Under the pieces are notes generated by a model. That model saw only the letters and a list, made by a program, of their open reading frames with translations, was not told the origin of the DNA and ran no database searches. Below, one piece after another: positions 19,735 through 27,925 of a DNA stretch of 64,000 nt. Within the stretch, counting starts at the first letter, position 1, and each line of letters begins with the position of its first letter. The position numbers were made by a program, and so were the translations under genes. Origin of the DNA: Stigmatella ashevillena (lineage in GTDB: Bacteria; Myxococcota; Myxococcia; Myxococcales; Myxococcaceae); the NCBI RefSeq assembly GCF_028368975.1, contig NZ_JAQNDM010000002.1, positions 620,001 to 684,000 of the forward strand, read 5' to 3'.

Positions 19735-21765
19735 TTGATAAAAAATCTGACGCTCAGGTTTGGCCAGACACCGGCCAGCTCCCCTCTGACCATTCCCGTT
19801 GGTTCCGCAGTCGTGATCGTCGGGCCAAACAACTCTGGCAAAAGCCGCCTGCTTCAAGAGATTGAGCATCTCCTCAAACAGGATCCGCAGCGAAAGCATG
19901 AATTCACCTTCCGCAAGAACGACATCCCTCAGAACAACATCCAGGAATACCTCCTCCTGAAGGATATCGAGCCCGAGTTCCCCCAGAATCCGAGCCTCTT
20001 GCAGATGCTAGTATCCCAGATCGAGACGGATCTACCTCAAGCAGCATTTGCGAGCCCTGGAGAAACACCTCTGCCGCAAACCGTCGCTGAAGGGATTAGT
20101 ATCAATGACCTCTCCAAAGCGATGGACATGCTCACAGCGGGCAAGCTCGTCTTGACTTCGCAGACCCAACTTCTGATCGAGAAATTAAAAGGTTCCCTCG
20201 GCTCTTTTTGGGCAACGCTGCAATCGGATACCATCCTCAAGGAACTAAAGAATATCGGCCACTTCAGCAAAACATTCGAAGAGAACATCAAGAGCCATCA
20301 GGGCGAAGCCGAGCAAGCTCTCCGTGACACAATCAAAGCTGGCGTACTCATGCTCAGCGAGATGCAAAAAAATACACAGAGCCGCAGTGCCAAAGAAGCA
20401 ATTATCGAGGTCGTCAAGGACGGACGGATTCGCATCAGGCCCTACCTCCATCTCATTGGGCCCAAGACCTTGCGGCTCGATGGGCGGCAACGCCTCGAAC
20501 ATGTGAGACCCACTGCGCTCCCTACGAAAGACGAGCGCAGCAACAACCCGCTCACCAAACTCCTCAAGGACACTCCCTCGCGTGAGCTGCTGCGCCAGAT
20601 CGTTCACGAGGCTTTCGACGACTATCTCTCTATCGACGTCTCAAGTTTCCAGAAGACTGAACTCAAAATGTCGGCCGAACCACCGGGAGAACATGAGTTC
20701 ACACCTCTGAAATCAGAGACCCTGGAGTACTTTCAGCGAGCCCGGAGTATCGACAATTTCAGTGACGGAGTGAAATCCTTCGTCGGGCTGCTCTCAGCGG
20801 TGTTGAGCGACGAGTATGTTGTCATGCTGATTGACGAACCCGAGGCCTTCTTGCATCCTCCCCTGGCCCGGCGGCTCGGACAAAAACTGCACCAACTGTC
20901 CCGGAAGCGAGGCGCCCATATCCTGGCGGCCACGCACAGTTCTGACTTTCTGATGGGTTGCATCCAAGCCTCACCCGACGTCAACATTGTCAGACTGACG
21001 TACCGCCAGGGTATTCCCACGGCGCGGTTGCTTCCGGTCGATGAACTCCAGCAAATGATGATGGATCCTCTCCTCCGGTCGACAGGAACGCTCAGCGCGC
21101 TTTTCCATGAAGGAGCCATTGTCTGTGAGGGGGACCGCGACCGCGCATTCTACCAAGAAATCAACGAGCGCCTTCTCCAGAACAAAGAGGGCGCTGATGG
21201 CTGTCTGTTCATGAACGCCCATAGCAAACAGGCCATCCACAGGGTCATCAAGATGCTCCGCAGGATGGGAATTCCCGCTGCGGCCGTCGTAGACTTGGAT
21301 TTGATTATTGACGAAAACACCCTGAAAGATCTGCTAACAGCAGTCGACGCCAGTCCCACCGCCATCAAAAGCCTTGGAATGATCAAGGGAGAATTCTTTC
21401 GCTTATTCGTCGACATGGCCAGCGAGAAAGAGAAAGGCAAGGCTCTCCTGAAGTCTCAGGGAATCAAGGCATTGAGTGAAAAGCAACGCCAATCGATGAT
21501 AAGCCTTTTCTTCAAGCCGCTGGCCGAACAGGGCATCTTCGTTGTCCCGGAAGGCGAGGTGGAAAGCTGGCTTTCAAATCTGCATCCTGAGGGCGGCCGG
21601 CCCTCCAAGTCAGACTGGCTGGATATCATCTTCGAGGCCCTCGGATCAGACCCTCATGGCAAGTACATCCATCCAGGGACGGGAGACGTCTGGGATTTCA
21701 TGAGGGGTATCGCCAAGTGGATCGGAGATCCCAACCGGGAAGGGTTGTCGTCTCACGAACCATGA
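19735..21765 (+). CDS. OLD-family ATP-dependent endonuclease (AAA ATPase plus TOPRIM)
   Basis: A 676-residue protein. The N-terminal SMC/ABC-like ATPase has Walker A GPNNSGKS at residues 30-37, Walker B VMLIDEPEAFLHPP and an H-loop in ILAATHSSDF. A C-terminal TOPRIM nuclease domain follows, with the catalytic Glu in IVCEGDRDRAFYQ (~residue 465) and the Asp pair in AAAVVDLDL (~520). This is the OLD nuclease layout, which includes phage P2 Old and the Gabija GajA subunit, so antiphage defence is plausible. No UvrD-like helicase partner follows, so it fits the stand-alone class. The start is TTG with GAGGG upstream. The gene is visibly more AT-rich than its surroundings, suggesting transfer. Confidence 0.85.
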   Translation: MIKNLTLRFGQTPASSPLTIPVGSAVVIVGPNNSGKSRLLQEIEHLLKQDPQRKHEFTFRKNDIPQNNIQEYLLLKDIEPEFPQNPSLLQMLVSQIETDLPQAAFASPGETPLPQTVAEGISINDLSKAMDMLTAGKLVLTSQTQLLIEKLKGSLGSFWATLQSDTILKELKNIGHFSKTFEENIKSHQGEAEQALRDTIKAGVLMLSEMQKNTQSRSAKEAIIEVVKDGRIRIRPYLHLIGPKTLRLDGRQRLEHVRPTALPTKDERSNNPLTKLLKDTPSRELLRQIVHEAFDDYLSIDVSSFQKTELKMSAEPPGEHEFTPLKSETLEYFQRARSIDNFSDGVKSFVGLLSAVLSDEYVVMLIDEPEAFLHPPLARRLGQKLHQLSRKRGAHILAATHSSDFLMGCIQASPDVNIVRLTYRQGIPTARLLPVDELQQMMMDPLLRSTGTLSALFHEGAIVCEGDRDRAFYQEINERLLQNKEGADGCLFMNAHSKQAIHRVIKMLRRMGIPAAAVVDLDLIIDENTLKDLLTAVDASPTAIKSLGMIKGEFFRLFVDMASEKEKGKALLKSQGIKALSEKQRQSMISLFFKPLAEQGIFVVPEGEVESWLSNLHPEGGRPSKSDWLDIIFEALGSDPHGKYIHPGTGDVWDFMRGIAKWIGDPNREGLSSHEP

Positions 21766-21784
21766 CAACACAACCCTCCGTTCA

Positions 21785-22426
21785 TCACTTCCTCGAAAAG
21801 GACTGCTCTATCCCGGCGATGATCACCCGCAGGCCGCTTTCGAAGCGATCGTCGAAGTCCGTGAAGGCTTCCTTGCCAGCAGCCAGCGCGAGGGGGAACT
21901 TCTTCGCGTCGATCCGCTTGGCGCGCTGGTTCAGATCGTACTGTGCATTGCGCTCCCCCTTCTGGGGGTACACGGCCTGCTCCTCGATGACAAACCCCAC
22001 CGTGTAGCTGGAGAGAATGTTGTAACCGCGGACCGCGTCGCGCAGGGAGAAGCCCGCGGAGGTGAGCTTCTGCAGCGCCCACTCCAAGGCCTCGTACAGC
22101 ATGTTGTCGGTGAGGTACGTGCCACTGAACACCCTGGCCCCGTCCCGGTAGCTCAGCAGCATCTGGCGCAAGCTCCGCCCACTCTCGGCCATCCACGTGT
22201 CCCAGGGCTGCCCGGCATCCGGTTGGCCCGTGGCCTTCACCAGATCCCGGAACATGGTCGTCGCCATTTCGTCGATCAGGTCCTGCTTGCTCTTGAAGTG
22301 CCAGTAGAGCGCGGGCGCCTGCACATCGAGTTCCTGGGCAATCCGCCGCAAGGTCAGCCCTTCCAACCCCTCCTCATTGAGCAGCCGCAGCGCTGTGCGC
22401 ACCACCCGCTCGGCATCCAGCCGCAT
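21785..22426 (-). CDS. TetR family regulator with TetR_C (tetracycline-repressor class) domain
   Basis: A 213-residue repressor. The N-terminal helix-turn-helix reads LTLRRIAQELDVQAPALYWH, the recognition region of the class that includes TetR itself. The C-terminal core (SYRDGARVFSGTY; ILSSYTVGFVIEEQA) matches the ligand-binding TetR_C domain rather than generic AcrR C-termini. The ATG at 22426 has GAGG upstream; a GTG two codons earlier is possible. It is divergent from a FAD monooxygenase, with three palindromic operator copies between them, so it probably represses both genes until a small hydrophobic ligand binds. Confidence 0.9.
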   Translation of the reverse strand: MRLDAERVVRTALRLLNEEGLEGLTLRRIAQELDVQAPALYWHFKSKQDLIDEMATTMFRDLVKATGQPDAGQPWDTWMAESGRSLRQMLLSYRDGARVFSGTYLTDNMLYEALEWALQKLTSAGFSLRDAVRGYNILSSYTVGFVIEEQAVYPQKGERNAQYDLNQRAKRIDAKKFPLALAAGKEAFTDFDDRFESGLRVIIAGIEQSFSRK

Positions 22427-22455
22427 CGTCACCTCGGTCGAGGGCGACTTGACAA

Positions 22456-22505
22456 CTTAACGCCGTTCAATGCAACTTAACGCCGTTAAATTTAACGGCG
22501 TTAAG
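22456..22505. promoter_or_regulatory. Triple TetR operator in a divergent promoter
   Basis: Three copies of a 13-base palindrome (TTAACGsCGTTAA, centre C or G) at 22457-22469 (one mismatch), 22477-22489 and 22492-22504. The last two, with flanking bases, make a perfect 30-base palindrome at 22476-22505 (left arm CTTAACGCCGTTAAA). It runs into the AAGGAG ribosome site of the monooxygenase gene. A TTGACA hexamer at 22449-22454 could be a -35 box for that gene. Repressor binding here would block transcription. Confidence 0.85.
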
Positions 22506-22513
22506 GAGCCCTC

Positions 22514-24049
22514 ATGAAGACGCAGGTGCTGATTGTCGGAGCGGGTCCCACGGGTTTGACGTTGGCGTGTGAGCTTGCCCGGCGGGGCGTGCATTTCCGG
22601 ATCATCGAAAAAGCGCCGGAGCCCTTCGCCGGTTCGCGAGGCAAGGGCTTACAGCCCCGCACGCTGGAGCTCTTCGAGGATCTCGGCGTGCTCGACGCGG
22701 TGCTGGCCGCTGGCATGCGGTATCCGCCCCTTCGCGCGTATGCGGAAGGCGCCGTCGTGTGGGAAGGGCATATGCACGAGCACCGAGAGGCCACCCCCGA
22801 AGTCCCCTTCCCCAACCCCTGGATGCTTCCTCAGGCGAGGACCGAGGGAATCTTGCGCGAGCGGCTCGCCGAATCCGGGTTCCACGTGGAGTTCGCCACC
22901 GAGCTGACGGGACTGGAGCAGGACGCCGAAGGGGTGACCGCGACCCTGCTTCACGCAGGTCAGATCCAGCAGGTGCGAGCCTGCTATCTGGTTGGCGCGG
23001 ATGGTGGGCGCAGCTTCGTGCGCAAACAGCTCGGAGTCGGCTTCGAGGGCGAAACACGTGAGAGCGACCGGATGCTGATCGGCGATGTGCAGGTGGACGG
23101 ACTGGACCGCGCGTACTGGCACACGTGGCCGAAGCCCGGAACGCGCACGCTCAGGCTCGGGCTGTGCCCGCTGCCGGGCACGAATCTCTTCCAGTTCATG
23201 GCCCCGCTCGGACCCGACGAGGTGCCCGAGCTGTCGCTGGAATCCCTGCAGAAGCGGTTCGACACCGGCTCGGGCCGCTCGGACATCCGGCTGCACGGGC
23301 TGAGCTGGCTGTCGCTGTACCGGGTCAACATCCGCTTGGTGGACCGGTACCGGACCGGCAACGTCTTCCTGGCGGGTGATGCCGCGCACGTGCACTCCCC
23401 AGCGGGCGGACAGGGGCTCAACACCGGCGTCCAGGATGCCTACAACCTGGGATGGAAGCTGGGCCAGGTGCTGGCCGGAGCCCCCGAGGCACTGCTGGAC
23501 ACCTATGAGGAAGAGCGGCGGCCGATCGCGGCGAATGTGCTGGGCATCAGCACGAAGCTGCACCAGCGCAGCGCACAAGGAGACCCGAACGCGTACCAGC
23601 GAGGCACCGAGACCCAGCAGTTGGGGCTCCACTGCCGGGGCAGCTCCCTGTCGAGGGATGAGCGCGCCACACCGGTGGGGCTTCAGGCAGGAGATCGCGC
23701 CCCCGATGCACCCTGCCACGACGCCACCGGTTCTCCGGTACGGTTGTTCGAGGCCTTCCGGGGCCCTCACTTCACCTTGCTGGCCTGGGGCGCCTCCCAG
23801 ACCGATCTGGTGAACCGGCTCAACGCCCACCCCGGGCGGGGCGTGCACGCCTATACCGTGGTCCGGCCCGGAGAGCCCTCCCACGAGCGAACCCTCGTGG
23901 ACACATACGGACACGTGCACCGCGCATATGGCGCTGACTCAGGCACGCTCATGCTGGTCCGGCCAGACGGCTACCTGGGGTGGATCACCCCGCAGTCCTC
24001 CGCCGACTCCCTCCATGCCTATCTGCGACAGGTCTCGGCCAGCGCGTGA
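22514..24049 (+). CDS. FAD-dependent aromatic monooxygenase (Rox/Tet(X)/PgaE-like)
   Basis: A 511-residue class A flavoprotein hydroxylase. It has the N-terminal dinucleotide motif VGAGPTGLTLACELARRG, the conserved DG motif VGADGGRSFVRK, and the GD motif GNVFLAGDAAHVHSPAGGQ followed by GLNTGVQDAYNLGWKL. The last ~110 residues form the thioredoxin-like C-terminal domain found in rifampicin monooxygenase, phenol hydroxylases and polyketide hydroxylases. It inserts one oxygen into an aromatic or polycyclic substrate using NAD(P)H. AAGGAG lies just before the ATG. Control by the divergent TetR-class repressor fits inducible detoxification or tailoring of an aromatic compound. The actual substrate cannot be read from sequence. 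Confidence 0.9.
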   Translation: MKTQVLIVGAGPTGLTLACELARRGVHFRIIEKAPEPFAGSRGKGLQPRTLELFEDLGVLDAVLAAGMRYPPLRAYAEGAVVWEGHMHEHREATPEVPFPNPWMLPQARTEGILRERLAESGFHVEFATELTGLEQDAEGVTATLLHAGQIQQVRACYLVGADGGRSFVRKQLGVGFEGETRESDRMLIGDVQVDGLDRAYWHTWPKPGTRTLRLGLCPLPGTNLFQFMAPLGPDEVPELSLESLQKRFDTGSGRSDIRLHGLSWLSLYRVNIRLVDRYRTGNVFLAGDAAHVHSPAGGQGLNTGVQDAYNLGWKLGQVLAGAPEALLDTYEEERRPIAANVLGISTKLHQRSAQGDPNAYQRGTETQQLGLHCRGSSLSRDERATPVGLQAGDRAPDAPCHDATGSPVRLFEAFRGPHFTLLAWGASQTDLVNRLNAHPGRGVHAYTVVRPGEPSHERTLVDTYGHVHRAYGADSGTLMLVRPDGYLGWITPQSSADSLHAYLRQVSASA

Positions 24050-24062
24050 CAACAGAGCAGGC

Positions 24063-24803
24063 TCAAGCGTTCGTGCCACCATCCACGACCAGCGAGGCGC
24101 CGGTGGTCGATTGCGCCTCGGGACTCGCCAACCAGGCCACCAGTCCCGCCACGGCACGTGCGTCTCCATACCGGGGAATGGCCATCAGGCCGCGCTGAAG
24201 CTCCGCGGTGGGCCCCGAGGCGGGATTCATGTCCGTGTCGGTCGCGCCAGGCTGCACCAGGTTGACGGTGATGCCGCGAGGCCCGAGATCACGGGCAAGC
24301 CCCCGGGTGAATCCAAGCAAGGCGGACTTGCTCATCGCATAGAGCGTCGCCCCGGCAAAGGGAACCCGCTCGGCCAGGTTCGAGCCGAGCGAGATGATCC
24401 GGCCGCCCTCCCCCATGTGCCGCACGGCAGCCTGGGCGACGACAAAGGCGGCCCTCGTGTTGACGGCGAGCATTTGATCGATCTGCTCCAACGTGACGGC
24501 CTCGAAGGCCCCTTTTCCCCCAATGCCGGCGTTGTTGACCACGATGTCGAGCCGCCCCAGACGCTTCGCGGTGTCGTTGACCGCCCGCTGGAGTGCCGCC
24601 GCATCGGCGCTGTCCACCCGGAGGGCGGTCACCCGGTGCCCCGCGACCTCGAGATCCGAGGCCACCGCGCGGGCTTTGTCCTCTGAATTCACGTAGGTGA
24701 AGACCACCTGGGCCCCCTGTGCGGCGAGCCGCCGGACGATGGCCTCGCCGATCCCCCGGCTTCCCCCGGTGACGAACGCGACCTTCCCTGTGAGTTCCGA
24801 CAT
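24063..24803 (-). CDS. SDR family oxidoreductase
   Basis: A 246-residue classical short-chain dehydrogenase/reductase with every family motif: TGGSRGIG cofactor loop, NNAG, the catalytic Ser in IISLGSNLAE, YAMSK (YxxxK), and the C-terminal PGATDTDM and VDGG. It resembles 3-oxoacyl-reductase/glucose-dehydrogenase-like enzymes that are often paired with a TetR gene. The ATG at 24803 (MSELTGK) has GGGAGG 5 bases upstream; the longer frame to 24869 would cross the operators. It is divergent from the TetR gene at 24907, which probably represses it. The substrate is unknown. Confidence 0.9.
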   Translation of the reverse strand: MSELTGKVAFVTGGSRGIGEAIVRRLAAQGAQVVFTYVNSEDKARAVASDLEVAGHRVTALRVDSADAAALQRAVNDTAKRLGRLDIVVNNAGIGGKGAFEAVTLEQIDQMLAVNTRAAFVVAQAAVRHMGEGGRIISLGSNLAERVPFAGATLYAMSKSALLGFTRGLARDLGPRGITVNLVQPGATDTDMNPASGPTAELQRGLMAIPRYGDARAVAGLVAWLASPEAQSTTGASLVVDGGTNA

Positions 24804-24818
24804 GTCGACCTCCCGTTT

Positions 24819-24892
24819 TGTACCGATAGGTACTGATATCTTCATAGAGAGGCACGTCTTCAGCGTCAACTGTTATTGTCCCTATCGGTACA
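24819..24892. promoter_or_regulatory. Paired TetR operators between the SDR and TetR genes
   Basis: Two inverted copies of a 12-base sequence: TGTACCGATAGG at 24819-24830 and its exact reverse complement CCTATCGGTACA at 24881-24892. Each sits in a short palindrome of form GTACC-N4-GGTAC (24820-24833 perfect; 24878-24891 with one mismatch). One copy lies at each divergent promoter, as expected for a TetR repressor that controls both its own gene and the SDR. Confidence 0.82.
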
Positions 24893-24906
24893 GAAAGGAG
24901 TGACCG

Positions 24907-25563
24907 ATGGCGGAGAGAGGCAGGCCACGCGCATTCGACCGGGAAGCCGCACTCCGGCAGGCGATGCTCGTCTTCTGGGAACGAGGCTATGAGGGCGCCT
25001 CCCTGGGAGACTTGACGGACGCCATGGGGATCAATCGCCCGAGCCTCTACGCGGCCTTCGGCTGCAAAGAGGCCCTCTTCCGGGAAGCCATCGTGCTGTA
25101 CCAGAAGGAAGAAGGCTCGGCGAGCCAGCAGGCCTTGGCGCAGCCATCCACCGCTCGCGAGGCAGTCGAGCGGATGCTGCGCGACAGGGTCACGGCGTAC
25201 GTCTCCCCCGACAAGCCGCCCGGATGCATGCTGATCCTGGCAGCAGTGCTCGGCACGCCAGAAAACCAGCCCGTCCGTGAAGCGCTCTGCCAGATGCGCC
25301 AGGAATCGCAAAGCCGCTTCCAGGCCCGTCTCGACCAGGGAATCGCTGAGGGCGACATTCCCCAGGACACGGATACCGAGGCCCTGGCCCACTTCTACTC
25401 GGCCGTTCTGGCAGGACTGTCGATCAAATCCCGCGATGGCGCTTCTCGAGAGACGCTGTTACGTGTCGTCGACAACGCCATGAGGGCCTGGGACGTCCTG
25501 GCACAGCCGTCCCAACCAACTCGAGGGAGTGAAGCCGCCGCCGTCAAGCGGCGGCGGCGGTGA
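24907..25563 (+). CDS. TetR/AcrR family transcriptional regulator
   Basis: A 218-residue repressor. The helix-turn-helix spans [20 protein letters not shown], the pattern seen in TetR regulators of the SDR- or nitroreductase-linked type that start with GRPRAFD. The ligand-binding half includes two Cys ([12 protein letters not shown] and REALCQM), which could sense redox state or electrophiles, although this is not established. AAAGGAG precedes the ATG. The C-terminus is a basic Arg run encoded by a GC hairpin. It is divergent from an SDR, with paired operators between them. Confidence 0.88.
   Translation: MAERGRPRAFDREAALRQAMLVFWERGYEGASLGDLTDAMGINRPSLYAAFGCKEALFREAIVLYQKEEGSASQQALAQPSTAREAVERMLRDRVTAYVSPDKPPGCMLILAAVLGTPENQPVREALCQMRQESQSRFQARLDQGIAEGDIPQDTDTEALAHFYSAVLAGLSIKSRDGASRETLLRVVDNAMRAWDVLAQPSQPTRGSEAAAVKRRRR
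25534..25558. terminator. GC hairpin at the convergent TetR/pirin junction
   Basis: Ten-base-pair stem (GCCGCCGCCG/CGGCGGCGGC) with a 5-base loop, inside the last codons of the TetR gene and 10 bases from the pirin stop. It could act as a bidirectional terminator, but no U-tract is present. Confidence 0.35.
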
Positions 25564-25567
25564 GCCC

Positions 25568-26263
25568 TCAGGCCAGATCGAACAGCAAGGCTTCCATCGG
25601 CTCGGACGCCAGGAGCTCCAGCTTCGATTCGTCGGACACGGCCACACCGTCTCCGGCCTTCACGGGCACCCCGTTGAGCGTCCCCACCCCGCGCGCCACC
25701 TGCAACCAAGCGTGCCGCCCAGGAGCCAGCGTGTGCCCAGCCTTCTCACCCTGGCTCAGGAGCGTGCTGTACAGCCGCACGTCCTGGTTCACCTTCAGAG
25801 AGCCGTCCTTCCCCTCGGGCGACACCACGAGCCGGAAGCCTCCTTGGCGCTCCTCACGCGGGAAGAACTTCTGCTCATAGTCTGGCTTCAGCCCCTTGCG
25901 CTCGGGGAGAACCCAGATTTGCAGGAAGTGCACCTCCTCCTCCTCGCGGTTCACCTCGCTGTGCTGCACGCCCGTGCCCGCCGTCATCCGCTGCATCTCT
26001 CCGGCGCGCAGCACGCCCACCGAGCCCAAGCTGTCACGGTGTTCAAGCTGGCCGGAGAGCACGTAGGTGATGATCTCCATGTCGCGGTGCGAATGCGTAC
26101 CGAAGCCGCTCAGCCCCGCCACCCGGTCCTCGTTGATGACGCGCAGGGCGCGAAATCCCATGAACGAGGGATCGTAGTAGTCCGAGAACGAGAAGGTGTG
26201 GTGAGAGTCCAACCACTCGTGGTTCGCATGTCCGCGTGCTTCCGAGTTCCTGAGCGTCAGCAT
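25568..26263 (-). CDS. Pirin family protein (bicupin, YhhW-like)
   Basis: A 231-residue pirin. The N-terminal cupin holds the metal ligands expected for the family: two His in GTHSHRDMEIITY and the His/Glu pair in AGTGVQHSEVN. The protein has the size and layout of YhhW-type enzymes, some of which have quercetin 2,3-dioxygenase activity. The second cupin has no ligands, as usual. The start MLTLRNSE at 26263 is chosen over a 34-residue upstream extension because AAGGAG precedes it. It is convergent with the TetR gene, with 4 bases between stops. The physiological substrate is not known. Confidence 0.9.
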   Translation of the reverse strand: MLTLRNSEARGHANHEWLDSHHTFSFSDYYDPSFMGFRALRVINEDRVAGLSGFGTHSHRDMEIITYVLSGQLEHRDSLGSVGVLRAGEMQRMTAGTGVQHSEVNREEEEVHFLQIWVLPERKGLKPDYEQKFFPREERQGGFRLVVSPEGKDGSLKVNQDVRLYSTLLSQGEKAGHTLAPGRHAWLQVARGVGTLNGVPVKAGDGVAVSDESKLELLASEPMEALLFDLA

Positions 26264-26375
26264 GATGGTGTTTCTCCTTCGCCACCCATAATGGGGGCGC
26301 GGAGGGCCCTGCACCAGCCGCCGGGGACGGGACACATTGTTCCAGGGATAGGACAAGCGCCCCACTCGAGGGAGT

Positions 26376-26402
26376 GAAACAGCCGCTCAGTGGGGCTGTT
26401 TC
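26376..26402. terminator. Hairpin at the 3' end of the porin gene
   Basis: Nine-base-pair stem GAAACAGCC/GGCTGTTTC with a 9-base loop that spans the stop codon of the minus-strand porin gene. On the minus strand it is followed by TCACTCCCTCGAG, not a U-tract, so termination is tentative. Confidence 0.35.
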
Positions 26403-27589
26403 AGGGGCGGCGAGTACTGGAATCCCACGGAGACGGTGTTCGACGCGCCGCCCGAGCCAAGCCACTGATGGGCGTAGTCGAGCCCCAGGCGCAGGTTGTA
26501 GCCGGAGAAGAAGTGGGACACCGACACGTCCACGCCCCGGACATTCGAGAGCTGCGGCTGGAAGCGGCTCGCAAAAGCTTCTTCCCAGCGGAGCCCGAAC
26601 TGCGTGCGACCGTCGCCGAGCTTCAGCGGGGGAATGTACGCGACCGTGACGGCATGGGCCCGCCGGTAGGGCCGGTACTCGTCGTAGTGGTAGTAGGCCA
26701 GATCGAGTGTGGCCGTGCCCATGCTCCCGAAGGTCTTCTCCGCGAACAGGTCCGCCGTCACCGCCAGGAGGTTGTCGACCGTCGGCGACACGGGCGTGCC
26801 CACCGGCGGAGGGGGCACACCGACCGGAGTACCGGGCGTCCACGTGCGTCCGTCGTGCTGGTATTGCACCGCCACTCCGAGCGCGAGCACGTTCTTCTCT
26901 CCCAGGTAGGAGCTCGACACGAAGTAGCCGGGTTCGCGATCCAGGAGGCTGACGCTCATGCGTCCCGTCAGGCGCGGGCCCGCATCGGGGTTCTCCAACT
27001 GGTGCGCCATCAGCTGATACTTGAACAGCCCTTGGGACAGAGATCCCCAGACGGAAATCCCGGTGTCACGCCCGAAGGGACCGTTCTCTCCGCCGATGCG
27101 GCGCTCACCGCCGTAGATGCCCGGGTAGTCCCAGATGAGGTTCCGGAACGGGCCACTGAGATTGAAACGATCGAAGGGCACGACGAACCGGCCCACCCAG
27201 ATCTGCAGCGGGTCGCTCACCTTGAACATGCCTACGGTGTCGAGCAACCGCACCTGCGCGGACTCGAAGTTCTCCGCGGAGCCGACGGCGTTGAAGACGT
27301 ACGAGAACCACGGGGTGAGCTCCCCGCTCACGCCCGGAACGGCCAGGATGGACTCGAAGCGGTAGTCGTCCAGGAATGCGTCATGCCGACCTTGGGCCAA
27401 CGTGTTCACCCGGACCTGGAGGTGAAAGGTCAGCGGAGACGGCGTGGAGGCCGGAGCCGACGGCGCCGCCTCCTGGGTCGAGGCGGGTTTCGCCCCCGGC
27501 TCAGCCGCCACCGCCGCCCCAAGCGGAGCCACCCAAAGCGCAATCGTCGCGAGAACCGTCAGGCTCGTCACTGCTCGGAAACGATTCAT
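26387..27589 (-). CDS. Predicted outer membrane beta-barrel (porin) protein
   Basis: A 400-residue exported protein. A signal peptide is clear: basic start MNRFR, hydrophobic core VTSLTVLATIALWVAPL, and cleavage near GAAVAAEP. A Pro/Ala-rich linker follows. The remainder alternates amphipathic strands rich in aromatic residues (FHLQVRVNTLAQG; LFKYQLMAHQL; TLDLAYYHYDEY) and ends in VSVGFQYSPPL, typical of phosphate-selective-porin-like barrels. A Pro-rich loop (GVPPPPVGTPVSP) is probably extracellular. It lies 30 bases after the ABM gene on the same strand, so it may be transcribed with the AfsA operon, although its role there is unknown. Confidence 0.72.
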   Translation of the reverse strand: MNRFRAVTSLTVLATIALWVAPLGAAVAAEPGAKPASTQEAAPSAPASTPSPLTFHLQVRVNTLAQGRHDAFLDDYRFESILAVPGVSGELTPWFSYVFNAVGSAENFESAQVRLLDTVGMFKVSDPLQIWVGRFVVPFDRFNLSGPFRNLIWDYPGIYGGERRIGGENGPFGRDTGISVWGSLSQGLFKYQLMAHQLENPDAGPRLTGRMSVSLLDREPGYFVSSSYLGEKNVLALGVAVQYQHDGRTWTPGTPVGVPPPPVGTPVSPTVDNLLAVTADLFAEKTFGSMGTATLDLAYYHYDEYRPYRRAHAVTVAYIPPLKLGDGRTQFGLRWEEAFASRFQPQLSNVRGVDVSVSHFFSGYNLRLGLDYAHQWLGSGGASNTVSVGFQYSPPLKQPH

Positions 27590-27619
27590 GGACACGGGCT
27601 TTCGCAGGGGGCCAACAGC

Positions 27620-27907
27620 TCAAAGGCTCTTGAGCTTCATGACGTGGGTCCGCTCGATGAACCCCGTCGCGAAGTAGGCCCTCGTGTAGTCCTTGCTGAT
27701 GTGCTCCCGCAGCGCTTCCTGGCTCTTGAAGATTTCCCACAGCACGAACTTGCCAGGGTTCTCCAGGTCCTCGAGCACCTGGAACATGACGCAGCCAGGC
27801 TCTTTGACAGTCTCTGCCACCACCTCTCGCAGCGCGGCCTTGAGTTCGGCTTCCTTGCCGGGCTTCGCGCTGATGAGCGCCGTCATCTCCAGTCGTTCGT
27901 CTGTCAT
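27620..27907 (-). CDS. Antibiotic biosynthesis monooxygenase (ABM) domain protein
   Basis: A 95-residue ferredoxin-like-fold protein with the ABM pattern: LEMTALISAKPGKEAELKAA, LREVVAETVKEPGCVMFQVL, and FVLWEIFKSQEALREHISKD. Members act as cofactor-free oxygenases or quinone-type oxygenases (YgiN) on small aromatic or polyketide substrates; many have no known role. Of two ATGs, 27907 has the better spacing to GGAG. It follows the aldo/keto reductase by 18 bases and belongs to the leftward AfsA operon, where it could be a tailoring enzyme. Confidence 0.8.
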   Translation of the reverse strand: MTDERLEMTALISAKPGKEAELKAALREVVAETVKEPGCVMFQVLEDLENPGKFVLWEIFKSQEALREHISKDYTRAYFATGFIERTHVMKLKSL

Positions 27908-27925
27908 TGTCATGTCTCCAGTGTG

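Noticed and set aside
19735-22426. Gabija system (GajA plus GajB)
   Set aside because: The OLD-type gene fits GajA, but the next gene is a TetR regulator on the other strand and no UvrD-like helicase lies nearby.
24907-25563. ArpA-type butyrolactone receptor for the AfsA locus
   Set aside because: It is a TetR protein in the same region, but its operators and divergent SDR explain its role, and nothing in the sequence ties it to the AfsA promoter.
25519-26378. Fifteen-base direct repeat ACTCGAGGGAGTGAA at 25519-25533 and 26364-26378 flanking the pirin gene
   Set aside because: It could mark an insertion, but a repeated 15-mer is expected by chance about once or twice in 64 kb, and no transposase or other mobile feature is present.
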